A stretch of DNA of 64,000 nucleotides. It comes from Endocalyx cinctus (lineage: Eukaryota > Ascomycota > Sordariomycetes > Amphisphaeriales > Apiosporaceae). Numbering within the stretch: position 1 is the stretch's first letter; each line of letters starts with the position of its first letter. The notes beneath the pieces were generated by a model, which was given only the letters and a program-made list of their open reading frames with translations, did not search any database and had not been told where the DNA came from. The position numbers were made by a program, and so were the translations under genes. This document shows positions 13,801 to 25,700 of the stretch, one piece after another. Location: assembly GCA_001600455.1 (NCBI GenBank), contig BCKC01000011.1, forward strand, positions 709,835-773,834. Direction: 5' to 3'.

Positions 13801-16078
13801 CGTTGAACGGCAGGAGGATCAGCTCGGACCCTTGCGCCCCGATCTCTCGGTACATGCGACGGAAAAACCCGGCCGCGCTCGATACCGTGCGGCTGGTGGT
13901 GACGATGACGCGCGCGCCTCCGGACAGCAGGCCGCGCACGACGTACGCGCCGATTGAGTCCGGTCCGGCGCCCGTGACCAGCGCGGTCTTGCCGCTAAAA
14001 CCGAGGCCGGTCGTGGTCCCGATGGATAGGGTGCGGAGGTAGGTGTTGGTGAGCCCGGAATCGAATCTCCACTGTCCCCGCACCTGGCTGCGGAGGTGGA
14101 CGTACGCTTCGCCGCCGGCGTTGCGAGACGCCGAACATAGCGCGGTGTAGTAGTCGATGGTGGACTGCGAGGAGCTGCTGCTTTTGCTGCCGCGCGGTAT
14201 CTCTTTGTACTGTATCTTGCCCTGGTCGTCGACGGTGGTGGAGGGCGCCATCGCCGGTAACGTGTAGCGGAAGACGGGGTTGTTTTTCGTCGAGTTGATG
14301 GGCTTGTGTTCGAGAAGTTCCTTCGCTAGTCGTTGAGATGAAGAGCCGTCTTTGGTGGCGTGGTATTTTAACATCTCTTCGATAGCGGGTGTCCATCGGT
14401 TTATCAGGGCTTGTATACGCTCTTTTGTGATTGTTGGGGTTATTTCCGTCCCCGGCGCGGTCTGGCTGTGTAACAATTTGATGATGTCCTCCCTTACCCA
14501 GTTCCACCATGAGGAGCTGAAATGAAATTAATGGTTAGTAAGTTGATTCTTGAAGATAATAATGTGGTTTAGGATCAGTATCAATGATAACGTACTATTT
14601 TCGCTGCTTGCGAGAATCAAACTTTCCTCGGACACCGTTGAGGAACTCCTCACCAAGCTCCTCCTGAAGGAAAGGTAAGTCAAGCGAATCCTCGGTCGCT
14701 AACTCCTCAGCGGTCGACATTGTCTCTTTTGGAGTAACGTCGATGTCTAGATGTTTAGCGAGGAGCTGGAACTGCTGCTGGAGATACTTCATCTGGTCCT
14801 TCTTCAGCGCCGCTAGACCCGCCGCGTCGATCTGCGCCGTAGCCGCCTGGGCTTGACCTCCACCGCCCGCGGACTGCTTATGAAGCGCCACGCTTGCATG
14901 AGCGGCGTACTTAGCGACGACGGCGTCCACGAACGCCTTCGCCTCATCCGGGCCGGGCAGCCGGGCGGCCGGCTCCATCGTCACGAGGAAGCAGAGCACG
15001 GCACGCGACCGCTTGGATCCGAGCCCCCACGTCGACCGCAGGTACTCCTCTACCTCAGACCGGTGGAATCCTCCCGGCATCTTGGACGATAAAGTTCGGT
15101 CGATCAGCTTCTTCATCGATTTACCCGGCTGCCCGGAAAATCCGGACGTTAGTTTAGTTCCCAGGTCCCCGATCGCTAGGTCTTCGCTGCCGTCTGGGAG
15201 CTCGCCGAACTCGGCTGTGAGGTCGCCGATGAGCTCGTTTTGGAGAACGGATTTTCCTATTTTATAAGATATTGAGTTAGTTCGGGCTTTACGCTATAGA
15301 GAGGGGAGATTGCGACAAGATGAAACTTACCATTTGAAAGGCCACGAACAGTATCCTTTTCAGATACGTCATAAAATGCCCGATGAAGCTTCTGTGCAAC
15401 CAGGGACAAGACGACATCCGTGGGAGATAGGTCCACGTCGTCCACTGCCGCTGCCGGGCCTGCCGCGGCAGGCTGTGCAACTGGGGCCGGTGCAGGTGTA
15501 GGCGCCGGCTTCGATTCTTCTTTTACCGCCGGGGCTGGCTTTGGAACTACGGGCTTAGGTGCATTCTCTACCGGCACGGGGGCGGGTTGCGCGGCGTCTT
15601 CGTATTCGTAAAAGATCTTGCTGCTGTCTTGCATATCTCCGATGAAGAGAAACTCGCGTCCGGAGACCGTGTTAGACAGGTCACCGTCCTTCGTGGTATG
15701 CTGCGCCGTCTTCTTCGCCATGTTGGTGAGGACCTTGCCCGGTCCGATTTCAATAAATCGCTGGATGCCCCTGTCGGCATCCAGGAGTTCCTTTTGTGTG
15801 TCAATCCTGTAAAGAAGCTGTGATTAGGCGCCGTCCTTAAGAAAATCCACCAAAGGATATTTATGATTTTGTTAACTTACCATTTTACAGGATGAGCGAA
15901 CTGGTATCTATCAGGGTATTAGCAACTTGAAAAAAAAAAAAAAAACTGGTATGGTATGGTATAGAGCTAGGGGGAGAGGTAAGTCCACGTACGATAACAA
16001 CTCAATAAGGAACTTGTGAGCCAAGACCTGCTCAGGTCGAGCCTGGTCGGTCTTTAATATTTCGTGAGATCGAGTCAT
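10862..16078 (-). CDS. Fungal-type fatty acid synthase alpha subunit, no PPTase domain
   Basis: Five exons on the minus strand: 16078-15993, 15907-15881, 15806-15331, 15256-14596 and 14516-10862. All junctions are GT-AG and keep frame, giving 1634 residues. Order of domains: the small C-terminal part of the malonyl/palmitoyl transferase fold (1-100); an Ala/Pro-rich linker (about 105-155); ACP with the phosphopantetheine serine in NGKSVLQ (Ser199); a helical structural region; ketoreductase with VTGAG (597-601) and YSESK; and ketosynthase with catalytic Cys in PTGTCATS (about residue 1228), HGTSTQ and LTGHPKG histidines. The chain stops just after the ketosynthase. The C-terminal phosphopantetheinyl transferase domain of primary-metabolism Fas2 (yeast 1887 residues) is absent, so a separate PPTase must load the ACP. 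It is head-to-head with the citrate synthase and presumably pairs with the FAS beta at 22720. Likely role: making a short or medium acyl-CoA for a secondary product. Confidence 0.95.
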
Positions 16079-16395
16079 TGTGGACTGGCTATGTAACTTC
16101 TCAATGTTTATTATGATAATGAAATAAGTTACATGGTTAGAGGAAGAAAAAGAAGTGAAATGGGAGGTGAAACAAGTGACAGGGTAAAAGGGGGACTGCC
16201 TATATGAAGAGCTTTTTGACGTGAAAGTTAGACAATGTCAAGGAGCTTATCAAGAAGAATGATATATGAATTGATATTTTTAGCGTTGATTGCCACGAAT
16301 CCTCTTGTAGCTTACCTATAACTACCACATTGGAGAACTATTACGCTCAATGAGTTGTGAAACTCGGATATATCGAATTTGCCCCCTGTCAAACC

Positions 16396-16410
16396 GCACT
16401 CTTAGAGTGC
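16396..16410. promoter_or_regulatory. Perfect 15-nt palindrome in the divergent promoter
   Basis: Arms GCACTCT and AGAGTGC are perfectly complementary around a single central T. It lies near the middle of the shared FAS alpha / citrate synthase promoter, 318 bp from one start codon and about 394 bp from the other. Candidate protein-binding site; the binding factor is unknown. Confidence 0.5.
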
Positions 16411-16570
16411 CCCGGGTTTACGGATGACAGTTTCGGCGCATACAGATAGGCCAGCATTCTGCCGCATGCCGAGATATAGTAAGCTCGGGGTCACTAATAA
16501 ATATTTACGTTTATGTGTCAGAAGCGACTGATTGTGCAAGGGGCGTTTGGCTCACATTATTTTTTTTTTT

Positions 16571-16609
16571 CGGTCTCGGTGGCCGGTTGCCGCCCCCGAC
16601 CGGCGGTTC
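16571..16609. promoter_or_regulatory. Candidate Zn2Cys6 operator: CGG repeats and GCCGGT-N11-ACCGGC
   Basis: The patch starts with two direct CGG triplets (CGGTCTCGG). It continues with CGGTTGCCG, an inverted CGG-N3-CCG, which lies inside a longer inverted repeat with arms GCCGGT (16582-16587) and ACCGGC (16599-16604) 11 bp apart. Gal4-type zinc-cluster dimers are known to bind paired CGG triplets in either orientation. The site lies about 200-230 bp upstream of the citrate synthase ATG and about 500 bp upstream of FAS alpha. Assignment to the regulator at 4356 is inference. Confidence 0.5.
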
Positions 16610-16803
16610 ACCAGAACAATAAGCTGACCCATAGAAAACACAGAGAAAGGAGGTCTAATGATAATTGATGGTAATTATCGATGGAGTTAGGGGTCCGGAT
16701 TAAATAATTTAAAAAGAGCCGTCCAGAAATTAGACACAAGAAGTATTATTTCACTTCTCTGGAATAGCTGTATCTAGGTATACGTAGACTATCATTATTC
16801 AAA

Positions 16804-18467
16804 ATGGGCATTCCCACAAACGGCGTTAATGGCACCAATGGCACCAATGGTGTTAAAAGTGTCAATGGAACCAATGGCGTTGTCGAAAAAAACGAGGTTC
16901 TACACACCATCGATAGCAGGACTGGCCAGTACTTCGCCATCCCGATCATCAAGAACGCCATTAGCGCAAGCGAGTTCAAGAAGATCAAGGCCCCCAAAGA
17001 CTTGGAGCATCCGAGTTATCAGACGGAACAAGGACTGAGAGTCTACGATCCTGGATTTTCTAACACCGTGGTGAGCGAAAGCAAGGTTACTTATATGTGA
17101 GTATGAATCATATAGCCATTCAGTGATAAACTTAGGCCGTAATAGCCAAATTAACCGTTTCAAAACTATAGTGATGGATTGGAGGGTGTAATCCAGTACC
17201 GTGGCTACTCCATCAACGATGTGATCGGAAAGAAGAAGTTCGAGGAACTTTCGCATTTACTTATATGGGGCAAATGGCCTTCCCCGGAGGAGCTTCAGGA
17301 TTACAAGATCCGCCTCAACAGCGTACCTATGCTAGATGAGAGGGTACTCAACACCATTCGCGCCATGCCGTAAGTCCATCATAAACTCGCTTTTAATCCG
17401 ATTCGTGTTTGATTAATAGATAATTCACAAACAGTAAAAATGGCTCCATCGTAGGCATGACGATCGCCGGTCTGTCGGCTCTACAGTCATGTGACATGGA
17501 CTCCGTCCCATCTCACGCCGGAAAGAACCTGTATATGGGCATACCCAAGAAGGTAGACGAACAAATCGTCCGAGTCCTAGGTAGCCTGTCCATGATTACC
17601 GCGGCCTCCTACTGCCACTACACCGACAAGCCCTTCACGCCACCGCGGTCAGACTTGTCCTTCATCCAGAACTTCCTCCTCATGGTCGGCTTGGTAGAGG
17701 AGAGCACCGGGCTCCCCAGCGAAAAGTACGTCAGCGCGCTCGAGCGGCTCTGGGCCGTCGTCGCCGACCACGAGATGACGTGCTCTACGGCGGCGCTCCT
17801 GCAGACGGCCTCGGCCCTGCCGGACGTCATCTCCTCCTTAATTTCCGCCTTCTGCGCCGGCACCGGACCCCTCCACGGCGGCGCCATCGAGGTCGCTTAT
17901 CGGCAGTTCGAGGAGATCGGCTCCGTCGAAAACGTGCCGGCTAAGATCGAGAGCGTCAAATCCGGTAAGGAGAGGCTGTTCGGGTACGGTCATCGGGTCT
18001 ACCGCGTGACGGACCCGCGCTTCACCTTCATCAGGCAGATCCTGGAGGAGCTTTCGGAAGAGGTCGAGAGGGATCCGCTGTTGCGGGTCGCTACCGAGCT
18101 CGATCGCCAGGCGTCGCAGGATGAGTACTTCATTTCCAGAAAGCTGCGCCCGAATGCCGACTTGTTCGCCGCGTTTGCCTACAAGGCCCTGTAAGCTTTT
18201 TTTCTTTTTCTTTTTCTCCCTTTTCAATATTGCTAGTTTCGCGATAACTAACTGCAAATCCAGTGGTTTCCCTCCTGAATTCATTCTCCCCATTTCTATC
18301 CTGTCACGGACACAGGGTTTCATGGCCCACTGGAAAGAAGCTATGGGTAAGTCATCCATCCTTTTATATACGAGTTTCTCATCACTAATACATCAGCAGA
18401 GGGTGGACCGCGTATCTGGCGTCCAGGTCAGATCTACACCGGAGATCTGAACAAGCCGGCGGAGTAA
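16804..18467 (+). CDS. Citrate synthase family enzyme, likely alkylcitrate synthase
   Basis: Five exons (16804-17096, 17172-17369, 17435-18190, 18264-18346, 18400-18467) give 465 residues. The last acceptor could also be three bases earlier, adding one alanine. Catalytic residues match the citrate synthase fold: His311 in GPLHGG, His350 in GYGHRVYR and Asp406 in NADLF, followed by the conserved GFPPEF region. The family condenses an acyl-CoA with oxaloacetate. There is no arginine-rich mitochondrial presequence; residues 5-26 are instead a repetitive Asn-Gly-Thr stretch. The C-terminus PAE is not a peroxisomal SKL-type signal, so the enzyme is probably cytosolic like fungal FAS. Divergent pairing with FAS alpha and a nearby FAS beta argue for a longer acyl-CoA substrate than acetyl- or propionyl-CoA, giving an alkylcitric acid. 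A plain citrate or 2-methylcitrate synthase is the alternative. Confidence 0.9.
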
Positions 18468-21400
18468 ATTATACTGCATAATAGAGAATAGTTCTATATT
18501 TGAGATGTCGTCTAGTGGCCGCTTTCTCCCTGGGGGATGTGGAGGACGAGATAAGCCCGATTATAAAATAGAAACTTTACAGCGTTATAGATAGAGCATT
18601 CTAGTCTTCATTAACAATTTACCTCTTTTTTTTTCTACGATATCTTATTATCCTCACTTAAACATAATGTTTAGATTATAACAATTTTAGGCTATAAGTC
18701 TATTATCTAAGTGTCGAGAAGAATAATTTTTTGATTTTAACAGCAACTTACGCCACTGTTGAAGTTTTCGTCTTCACTATCCCTCACTCTTGAATATAGT
18801 CACCAAGCAAACGCATTATACAGACCTATATTATCTTGGCAGACTCAGATTAATAATGGGCGTGTTTCTCTTTTTATATAATGATTGATATTACAATTGA
18901 AGTTTTAGAGTAATCACTTGCTTAAACAAAAAGGTCTGGATCGACCTCACCACCATCTACATAGCAGAGTAGAATAGCCTAATGTCTAACTAGAGCCTAG
19001 TTATGGCAACGAAGATCAAAATAACATTTACGTTTGTTCTCGCACATTAATCTCCTATGTCTAGCATTTCACTGAGCGTTGTTGTTTTATTCCAAGATCA
19101 CGTATGTTCATGGTGGATCTCCATTGCATGATCATCTGCAAGTCCGGGTCCGGATCCGGACCCGTCTGTCATCCAAACCTTTAATTCAGCTACACCATTC
19201 GCCTCCCCTACACATGGAATTTGAAGTCAATTTGCTTCCATCCAAGTCGGGTTCTGAACATAATTGAATTTTTTAATAAAGCCAATTTTAAGAGCAAAGA
19301 CAACCCCATCTATGATTCTGATACATGCCACATTCCCATCGTAGTGATGAAGAAATTCCTCGGCCACCAATCGCCGAACAGCGAAAATTTGTAATATTTA
19401 GCGAAAGCGACGTTAACGTATGTTTTTGATGAACATGAACCCATAAAATGGGAATATGCCGTCATATGTGTCCAGATTAGAAGATAGTGACATGTCACCC
19501 GCAACTATAAATGTTCAGCTCAACGTAGCTTCAATCCTACGTACGTAACCACTGGGTAACCATATCTTGCAGCAAGGGGTCTTCTCATTCTTTATCTCTG
19601 TCTTGATAACAAAAATAAAATAAAATGAAGCCTTACCGAACCGTAGTACCGAGAAGATCGTCATAGTTTCCGTTCATTCACTAACCATGGCACGTCACGG
19701 CAGTCGACCCATGGCGGCTGCAGGAAACCATGACGATCGTGGGGTAAGGGGTAAGTGGTATTCACAAGTTGCTTACTTACCATTGATCGCCTTTGATCGT
19801 CATAACAGCACGCATTTATATGACCCTGATGCCTGACTTTGATTTGATTGACTTTTCGACAGATTGGTACGGCCCGATTTTAAACTATTCGACGTTGTAA
19901 ATCATTTTGGATACTCATGAATGGAATTGTCGTAGGAGGATAAGATCTGATAACAAGCGCTGAAAACATTAAGAGGAAGACACGTGTTTCTTGTTTCTTA
20001 CTGCCTACGATGCTTACCTTACATTGATAATTATCTCCAGCCGGTGATCAGTTCTCGCGTCCGGCGGCCGACGCAGTAAGCTATTTTCACTCAAGATAAC
20101 GTGGTAAACGCTTGCCAACTACTTTTCAAGTTCGAAGGATCAAGCTTAGAATAGCAAGATGCGTCAAGTGTATCAACTTCAAAGGTCTAGATGGTTTATT
20201 TATCAGTTCTCGAATATGTTTCTCCGAATGCCATGTGTATAGAAGCAGAGAGGCAATGGAAACATATGAATCGATGATCACTAATAAAGTATCATAAGCT
20301 GATCCACAGCTTCGAAGGATATTCATATGTAGCCCTAACCTACTATATACGGTAATTTTATACTATCTGCTTGCCTAGGGTTCATATGGCAGCTTCTACC
20401 AGCTTTTGTTACCCACATAACCGGAGGTTAAAGGGGGTATGCTGCTCATTCTCATGCTGAGTATGGGGAAGGTTGATCTGGTAATATTAGACTAAGAAGA
20501 AAAACTCAATTACGTATTGTAACTACAGTCAATCCTCAATGAAAACGGAGTTGGATCCAGACGATATCAAGTAGATAAGTCCCAATACAAGGTCTTTGTT
20601 AATAAAAGTGAAAGTACAATTAATTAGAGTATTTGGATATAATAAATCTTACAACGAAGCCATTTTGTTATAATATAATTAACTAAGAGATATTATATTC
20701 TAACACTTCGTCTCCTGAGAGATCATGCTCCGTTGATAGCTCAGAACTCGTTTGAAGAACTCTAATTACATAAACACTTGAGTCACTGAGAGAAATAGCA
20801 TTAGGAGTTTTGTTTCCTAGTATGCGTCTCTACATAATTTTAGTTTAAAATGGGAGTATAAGCTTATATGTAGTTAACATATTTAAGTTGACTCAGTATA
20901 CCTTTCACTCGTTGTTTGTTTCGTCCTTGGTATATCGGAGTTGTATAATATTTCAACTTTCTCTCTACGATAATTTGGGAGGCCTTCATCGAAAGGTACA
21001 CGTAGAAACCATTGATCACAATAAATATACACTGAAAGAGGCTCCTCAATATACCTCATCTCCCCTATTTCCCGAGAGAAGCTAATGTAGCTACTCCGAG
21101 AACCCCTGGTCTACTAATGAGTCCATTACCATCACTTCCCCAGGTCCAGTATGATAAATATAGTATACCTCAGATACCGACAGTTTGTATGTATCGGCTT
21201 ATAATTACCTTTAGAGTATAAGCGTAGGACACGGAAGATTATCAATCAACCCTTACCCTCTCCCCTTCCGCCCTTCTCCCCTTTTCTCTCCTTTCTTTTA
21301 GTTACCCACTTTTTCCCGTCAGCGCTTGGCAAAGCTTGTCTGGGGAGAATTTGTTTTCATGTGTTCCATGCTACAAGGGGGACTATATGAAGTGGATAGT

Positions 21401-22719
21401 TCGATAGAAATTCAAATGTATACTAATCCGAGGAGTATACAAATTTGGGAAGTACTGATTTGTGTTATGATCAACGCCTCAGCCAAGAGAGGTAGTCAGA
21501 CCTGTTTTCAGTTAGCATCATCTCGCTGAATTAGGTAATCTCCTAATATCAAATAAGCCTCATTTGTCTTTCCTGTACTCTCTCGCATTAGCTGTACCAC
21601 AGTTCTTGTCCGTCCCAAGTCTTATAAATAACTGCGTGACAAATGTGTAGCCAACCAGGAAACAGGTCAGTAAGCGAGAATATTTATTCTTGGCATACGC
21701 GGAGATCTATCTGTACATACGCCTTATACAGCACCATCAGGGTACTCCAGTGCATGTGTACATCTTCTCATGCATGTGTGATTCCTTCAAATCTTATCTA
21801 CGCCTACCTACCCTTCTTATGAGGTCCCACTTCATGTCTTCTTCGTTGTTCCTCAGAACCGAGAGTACCCACTTATACTACGGAGTTGATACCCACCGAA
21901 CCCTTTCGGCCATCGGATCCCGGACGCGAAAGATAACGCAGACAGAGCTTAATCAACCCGACCTCTTTCTCCTCGGCAAGAGGCCCGTTAAAATTTTCTT
22001 AGCGCTGACCAATTTTGTAAGTCTTGTCTTTTTGTTTTGTTTTTTTTGTTCCCCTCTGTGTACGGCAAACCAAGAGAGGTAGATAATAGCCACACGCCAA
22101 TAGTAAGCAAAAAAGCTCGCCAAAGTGACAAAAAAGTAAAAGTAGTTTGAAAGATTACCTATCTCGGTCGAGAGGGGAAATGTAATGAGCGTATAACGGA
22201 AACCCAACTTTGCTGACATGAACATGGGTACGGTGTGTGCGAGTATGTACGGTATGATTTGACGTGTATCAAAAAATGCAGGGCTTCGGTTTTTGATCGT
22301 TGCGGTCGTCGGGCATTTGAGAACGGGATGAGTAAATGTATGTTGAAGAGCAGAAAAAGACTAAAAAGTCCAAGCATCGTCCTTCAATCTTAGTTATGCT
22401 TTATCCTCTACTTCAGATAGTAAAAAACGACAAGGAGCCAACCCTTGCTGGTCATACCAACAACTTCATAACTCCTTAGCTACTATTTTTACTTTTTCTC
22501 AATATCTCTATGATAGTAGCTTCATATTCCATTACCGACGAACCCCTTCTATTTCGTCACATCTTCACAGATGTCCTTATTTTTAGGAGCACCTATTCTT
22601 CATTAGCGCTCCACAGAAAGTGTTAACTCACTTACTTGACATCCTCATCACGGGAATTATTCTCCTTCAATTAATCTCCTCTTCTAGAAGTCCTTCATAT
22701 TTTCCTCCAAATCTTCATC
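18468..22719. other. 4.25-kb gene-poor spacer
   Basis: Lies between two plus-strand genes, citrate synthase and FAS beta. The longest frame (21690-22082, 130 codons) is rich in Leu/Phe/Ser/Tyr without domain resemblance or a sensible start context and is not called. A perfect palindrome lies at 19145-19164. The last few hundred bases form the FAS beta promoter, with CGG-rich spots near 21906-21925 and 22298-22313. Confidence 0.6.
19145..19164. repeat. Perfect 20-bp palindrome, CGG/CCG-rich
   Basis: The 20 bases from 19145 equal their own reverse complement. The centre is GGATCC flanked by further CGG and CCG triplets. It lies in an otherwise AT-rich spacer 0.68 kb after the citrate synthase and 3.6 kb before FAS beta. 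It could be a binding site for a dimeric factor or a cruciform-forming element; no function can be read from sequence alone. Confidence 0.6.
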
Positions 22720-25700
22720 ATGGCGCTCATAGACAGCAGCAACACAAGCTCAACGTCGTTTAACATCATCAACGGCGTTACCGAGCTAAACACTCCCCGA
22801 TCATGTACCTCAGGAGGACCGCCCGTGATCTTCACCATCAGTTCTCCCTCGGAGGAAGAAGGAGAATTAAAGTATAGTTTTTCGTTAACGGGTAGCGATG
22901 CGCAGTGCGTGGACGAGCACCGGACCTCTTTCGTCGCCTTCTTAGACGAATCCGACGCCGACGATAAACCCAAATCGACCACCGCTTTAGCCTTCAAGTT
23001 CCTCGACTTCCTCTCCGATCGCCACGTCCCCGTCGCCTTGCTGGCGCATTTATTCAGCACCGTCCAGGCCGACGTTCTGCGTCATCGAGACATCCACAGC
23101 ATCGTGAGCCAGCTCCCCGACGGGCCTCAAGTCCGGAGGGAAACCCTTCGGACGTACCTGAAACTACTCTTCCTCCTCCCGCAAGAGTCCTCGGACCCTT
23201 CGAGCGCCCTTTTCGGAGCTGCTCGGAGACGAAATGCGTCTGTTCTGTTCGCGTTCGGTGGCCAGGGCGCTGGCAACCCCGTCTGCGTTGACGACTTGGC
23301 CGCGCTGTACTCCACGTACCAGCCGATAGTGCACGATCTCCTCGACGTAGCCGACATACTTCTTCGAAAGTTGTCGAGACACTCCGACGTCGGCCTGTTC
23401 TACTCCGGTCGCGAAATCGACCTGAAAGAATGGCTCAACAACCCGGCATCGCGTCCGGAGAAGAGCTTCATCGCCGAGGCAACCGTGAGCTTCCCCATCA
23501 TCGGCCTCATCGATCTTATGCATTACTACATCACCTGCAACATGCTGGGTAAGACGCCCGGTGAGATGGGCCAGCTTCTGCACGGCACCACCGGTCATTC
23601 TCAGGGTATCGTCGTAGCAGCCGCCGTGGCGAGATCCGACTCGTGGGCGTCGTTCCTAGCCAATGCTAAGTGGGCTATCGAGCTGCTGTTCTGGATAGGG
23701 TACGAAAGCCACGTATCGGCGCCGCATTGCCCTCTCGGCACGGCCGCCATCGCCGATAGCATGGAGAAGGGAGAGGGCGTGCCGTCGCACCTGATGGCGA
23801 TCCGCGGCCTTCCCCAGCAGCAACTGCAGAAGATCATAGATTCCTGCAACCGGCATCTCAAGCCCGAGGAGCGTCTTCAGCTCGCCCTGGTGAACGGAAA
23901 TAAGAATTTCGTAGTAGGAGGCGTGCCGCGCTACCTACGAGGCCTCTCGCAGAGGCTGCGGGAGATGAGCTCCAAGACCGCCCGCGACCAGAGCCGTATC
24001 CCGTTCAGCAAGCGGAAGCCGGACATCATGTGCCAGTTTCTTCCCGTCAGCGCGCCGTTCCACACAGCACATCTCGAGCCGGCGGCAGAAGATGTTAAAT
24101 TCAGGATATCTTCTAGCGATCCGCTAAGCTTCGCTATCGTAAAGGATCTTCGGATTCCCGTCTTCCACACCACGACGGGAGTCGACCTGCACGAGACCTA
24201 TGACGCGCAGACCGACGTCGCCAGTATCGTCGTCGACGCCATCACTACCGAAGAAATGAATTGGCCCAAGGCGCTTCAAATCACATCACGATCTCTTCCC
24301 TCTCATATAGTCGTATTTGGCGGTGGTCGACTCCCAGACCTCGCGCAACAGAACGTAGACGGCTACGGTATTCGGGTTATTAATGGAACGAGCATAGATA
24401 CGCAAGACTCGCTCGTCTTGGGCGCGAAAGCTGAGTTGTTCTCGTCAGACTTGACACTTCGGCAGCTCAAGCCGGAATCGTGGGCGGAGACGTACGCACC
24501 ACGATTGAAGAAATCTCCTTCGGGACGTAACATTCTAGAGACTCGCCTAGACGAGGTACTCAAGGCGCCGCCAATCATGGTGCCCGGAATGACCCCTACT
24601 ACTGTTCACTGGGATTTCGCATCGGCGGTCATCAATGCCGGCTACCATATCGAGTTGGCCGGTGGCGGTTACTGGAACGCGAAGGATATGACTGCTGCCA
24701 TCGAGAAGTTGGCAGATAGCATTCCGAGAGGTCGGGGCATTACATGCAATCTCATCTACGTCAACCCCGCGGCAATGGCATTCCAAATACCTCTCCTCCG
24801 CCAGCTGATCCGCAAAGGCGTACCGATTGAGGGTCTGACAATTGGTGCGGGTGTGCCTTCTCCTGAGGTGGTTACCGAATATATACATACCATCGGCTTG
24901 AAGCACATATCTTTCAAGCCAGGCTCGGTAGCATCAATTAGGGACGTGATCACAATCGCCAAAGCGCACCCTTCTTTCCCCGTAATCCTACAATGGACCG
25001 GTGGCCGAGCCGGCGGTCACCACTCGTACGAGGATTTCCACGAGCCCCTTCTCGAGACGTACGGCGAGATGCGACGCTGCCAGAACCTGTACCTAGTAGT
25101 GGGTAGCGGGTTCGGCAACGGATCCGGCGTCTACCCTTACTTCACGGGCGAGTGGTCCCTCGAGTACGGCCGGCCGGCGATGCCGTGCGACGGCGTGCTC
25201 CTGGGAAGCAGGATGATGATCGCCAAGGAAGCGCACACGTCGAAGCAGTCCAAGGAGATCCTCGTGAAAGCGCCCGGAGCAGAGGACGCCGAGTGGGAGA
25301 AGTCTTACGCCGGCGGCGCCGGCGGCGTCCTTACGGTGACGTCGGAGATGGGACAGCCCATCCACAAGGTGGCGACGCGGGCGGTGCGGTTGTGGAAAGA
25401 CATGGATGACACCATCTTCAAGTTGCCTGTGCCCGAGAGGAAGCCGGCCCTGCTAAAGCGCAAGCAGGAAATTATCCGTCGCCTCAACGACGACTTCGCC
25501 AAGCCGTGGTTCGGACAGGACTCCGCTGGTCAAGCCGTCGACTTGGATGACATGACATATGCCGAAGTCATCTCTCGGCTGGTCGATCTCATGTACGTCA
25601 AGCACCAGAAGAGGTGGATAGATCCGTCTTACGTCGAGACAATAAAGGATTTCGCCAGGAGAACATGGGAAAGACTGGGATACGAAGATTGGGCATCTCT

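Larger units (their letters stand above)
16079..16803. promoter_or_regulatory. 725-bp divergent promoter between FAS alpha and citrate synthase
   Basis: The two start codons face away from each other, so one intergenic stretch must serve both genes. It is AT-rich except for a GC-rich patch at 16571-16609 that is packed with CGG/CCG half-sites, and it holds a perfect 15-nt palindrome at 16396-16410. A T11 tract at 16560-16570 sits directly beside the GC patch. Joint control by the Zn2Cys6 protein at 4356 is inferred. Confidence 0.7.

Noticed and set aside
21690..22082. 130-codon plus-strand frame upstream of FAS beta
   Set aside because: Leu/Phe/Ser/Tyr-rich, ends in T-tract-encoded Phe, no domain, no splice partner; more likely chance in promoter DNA.
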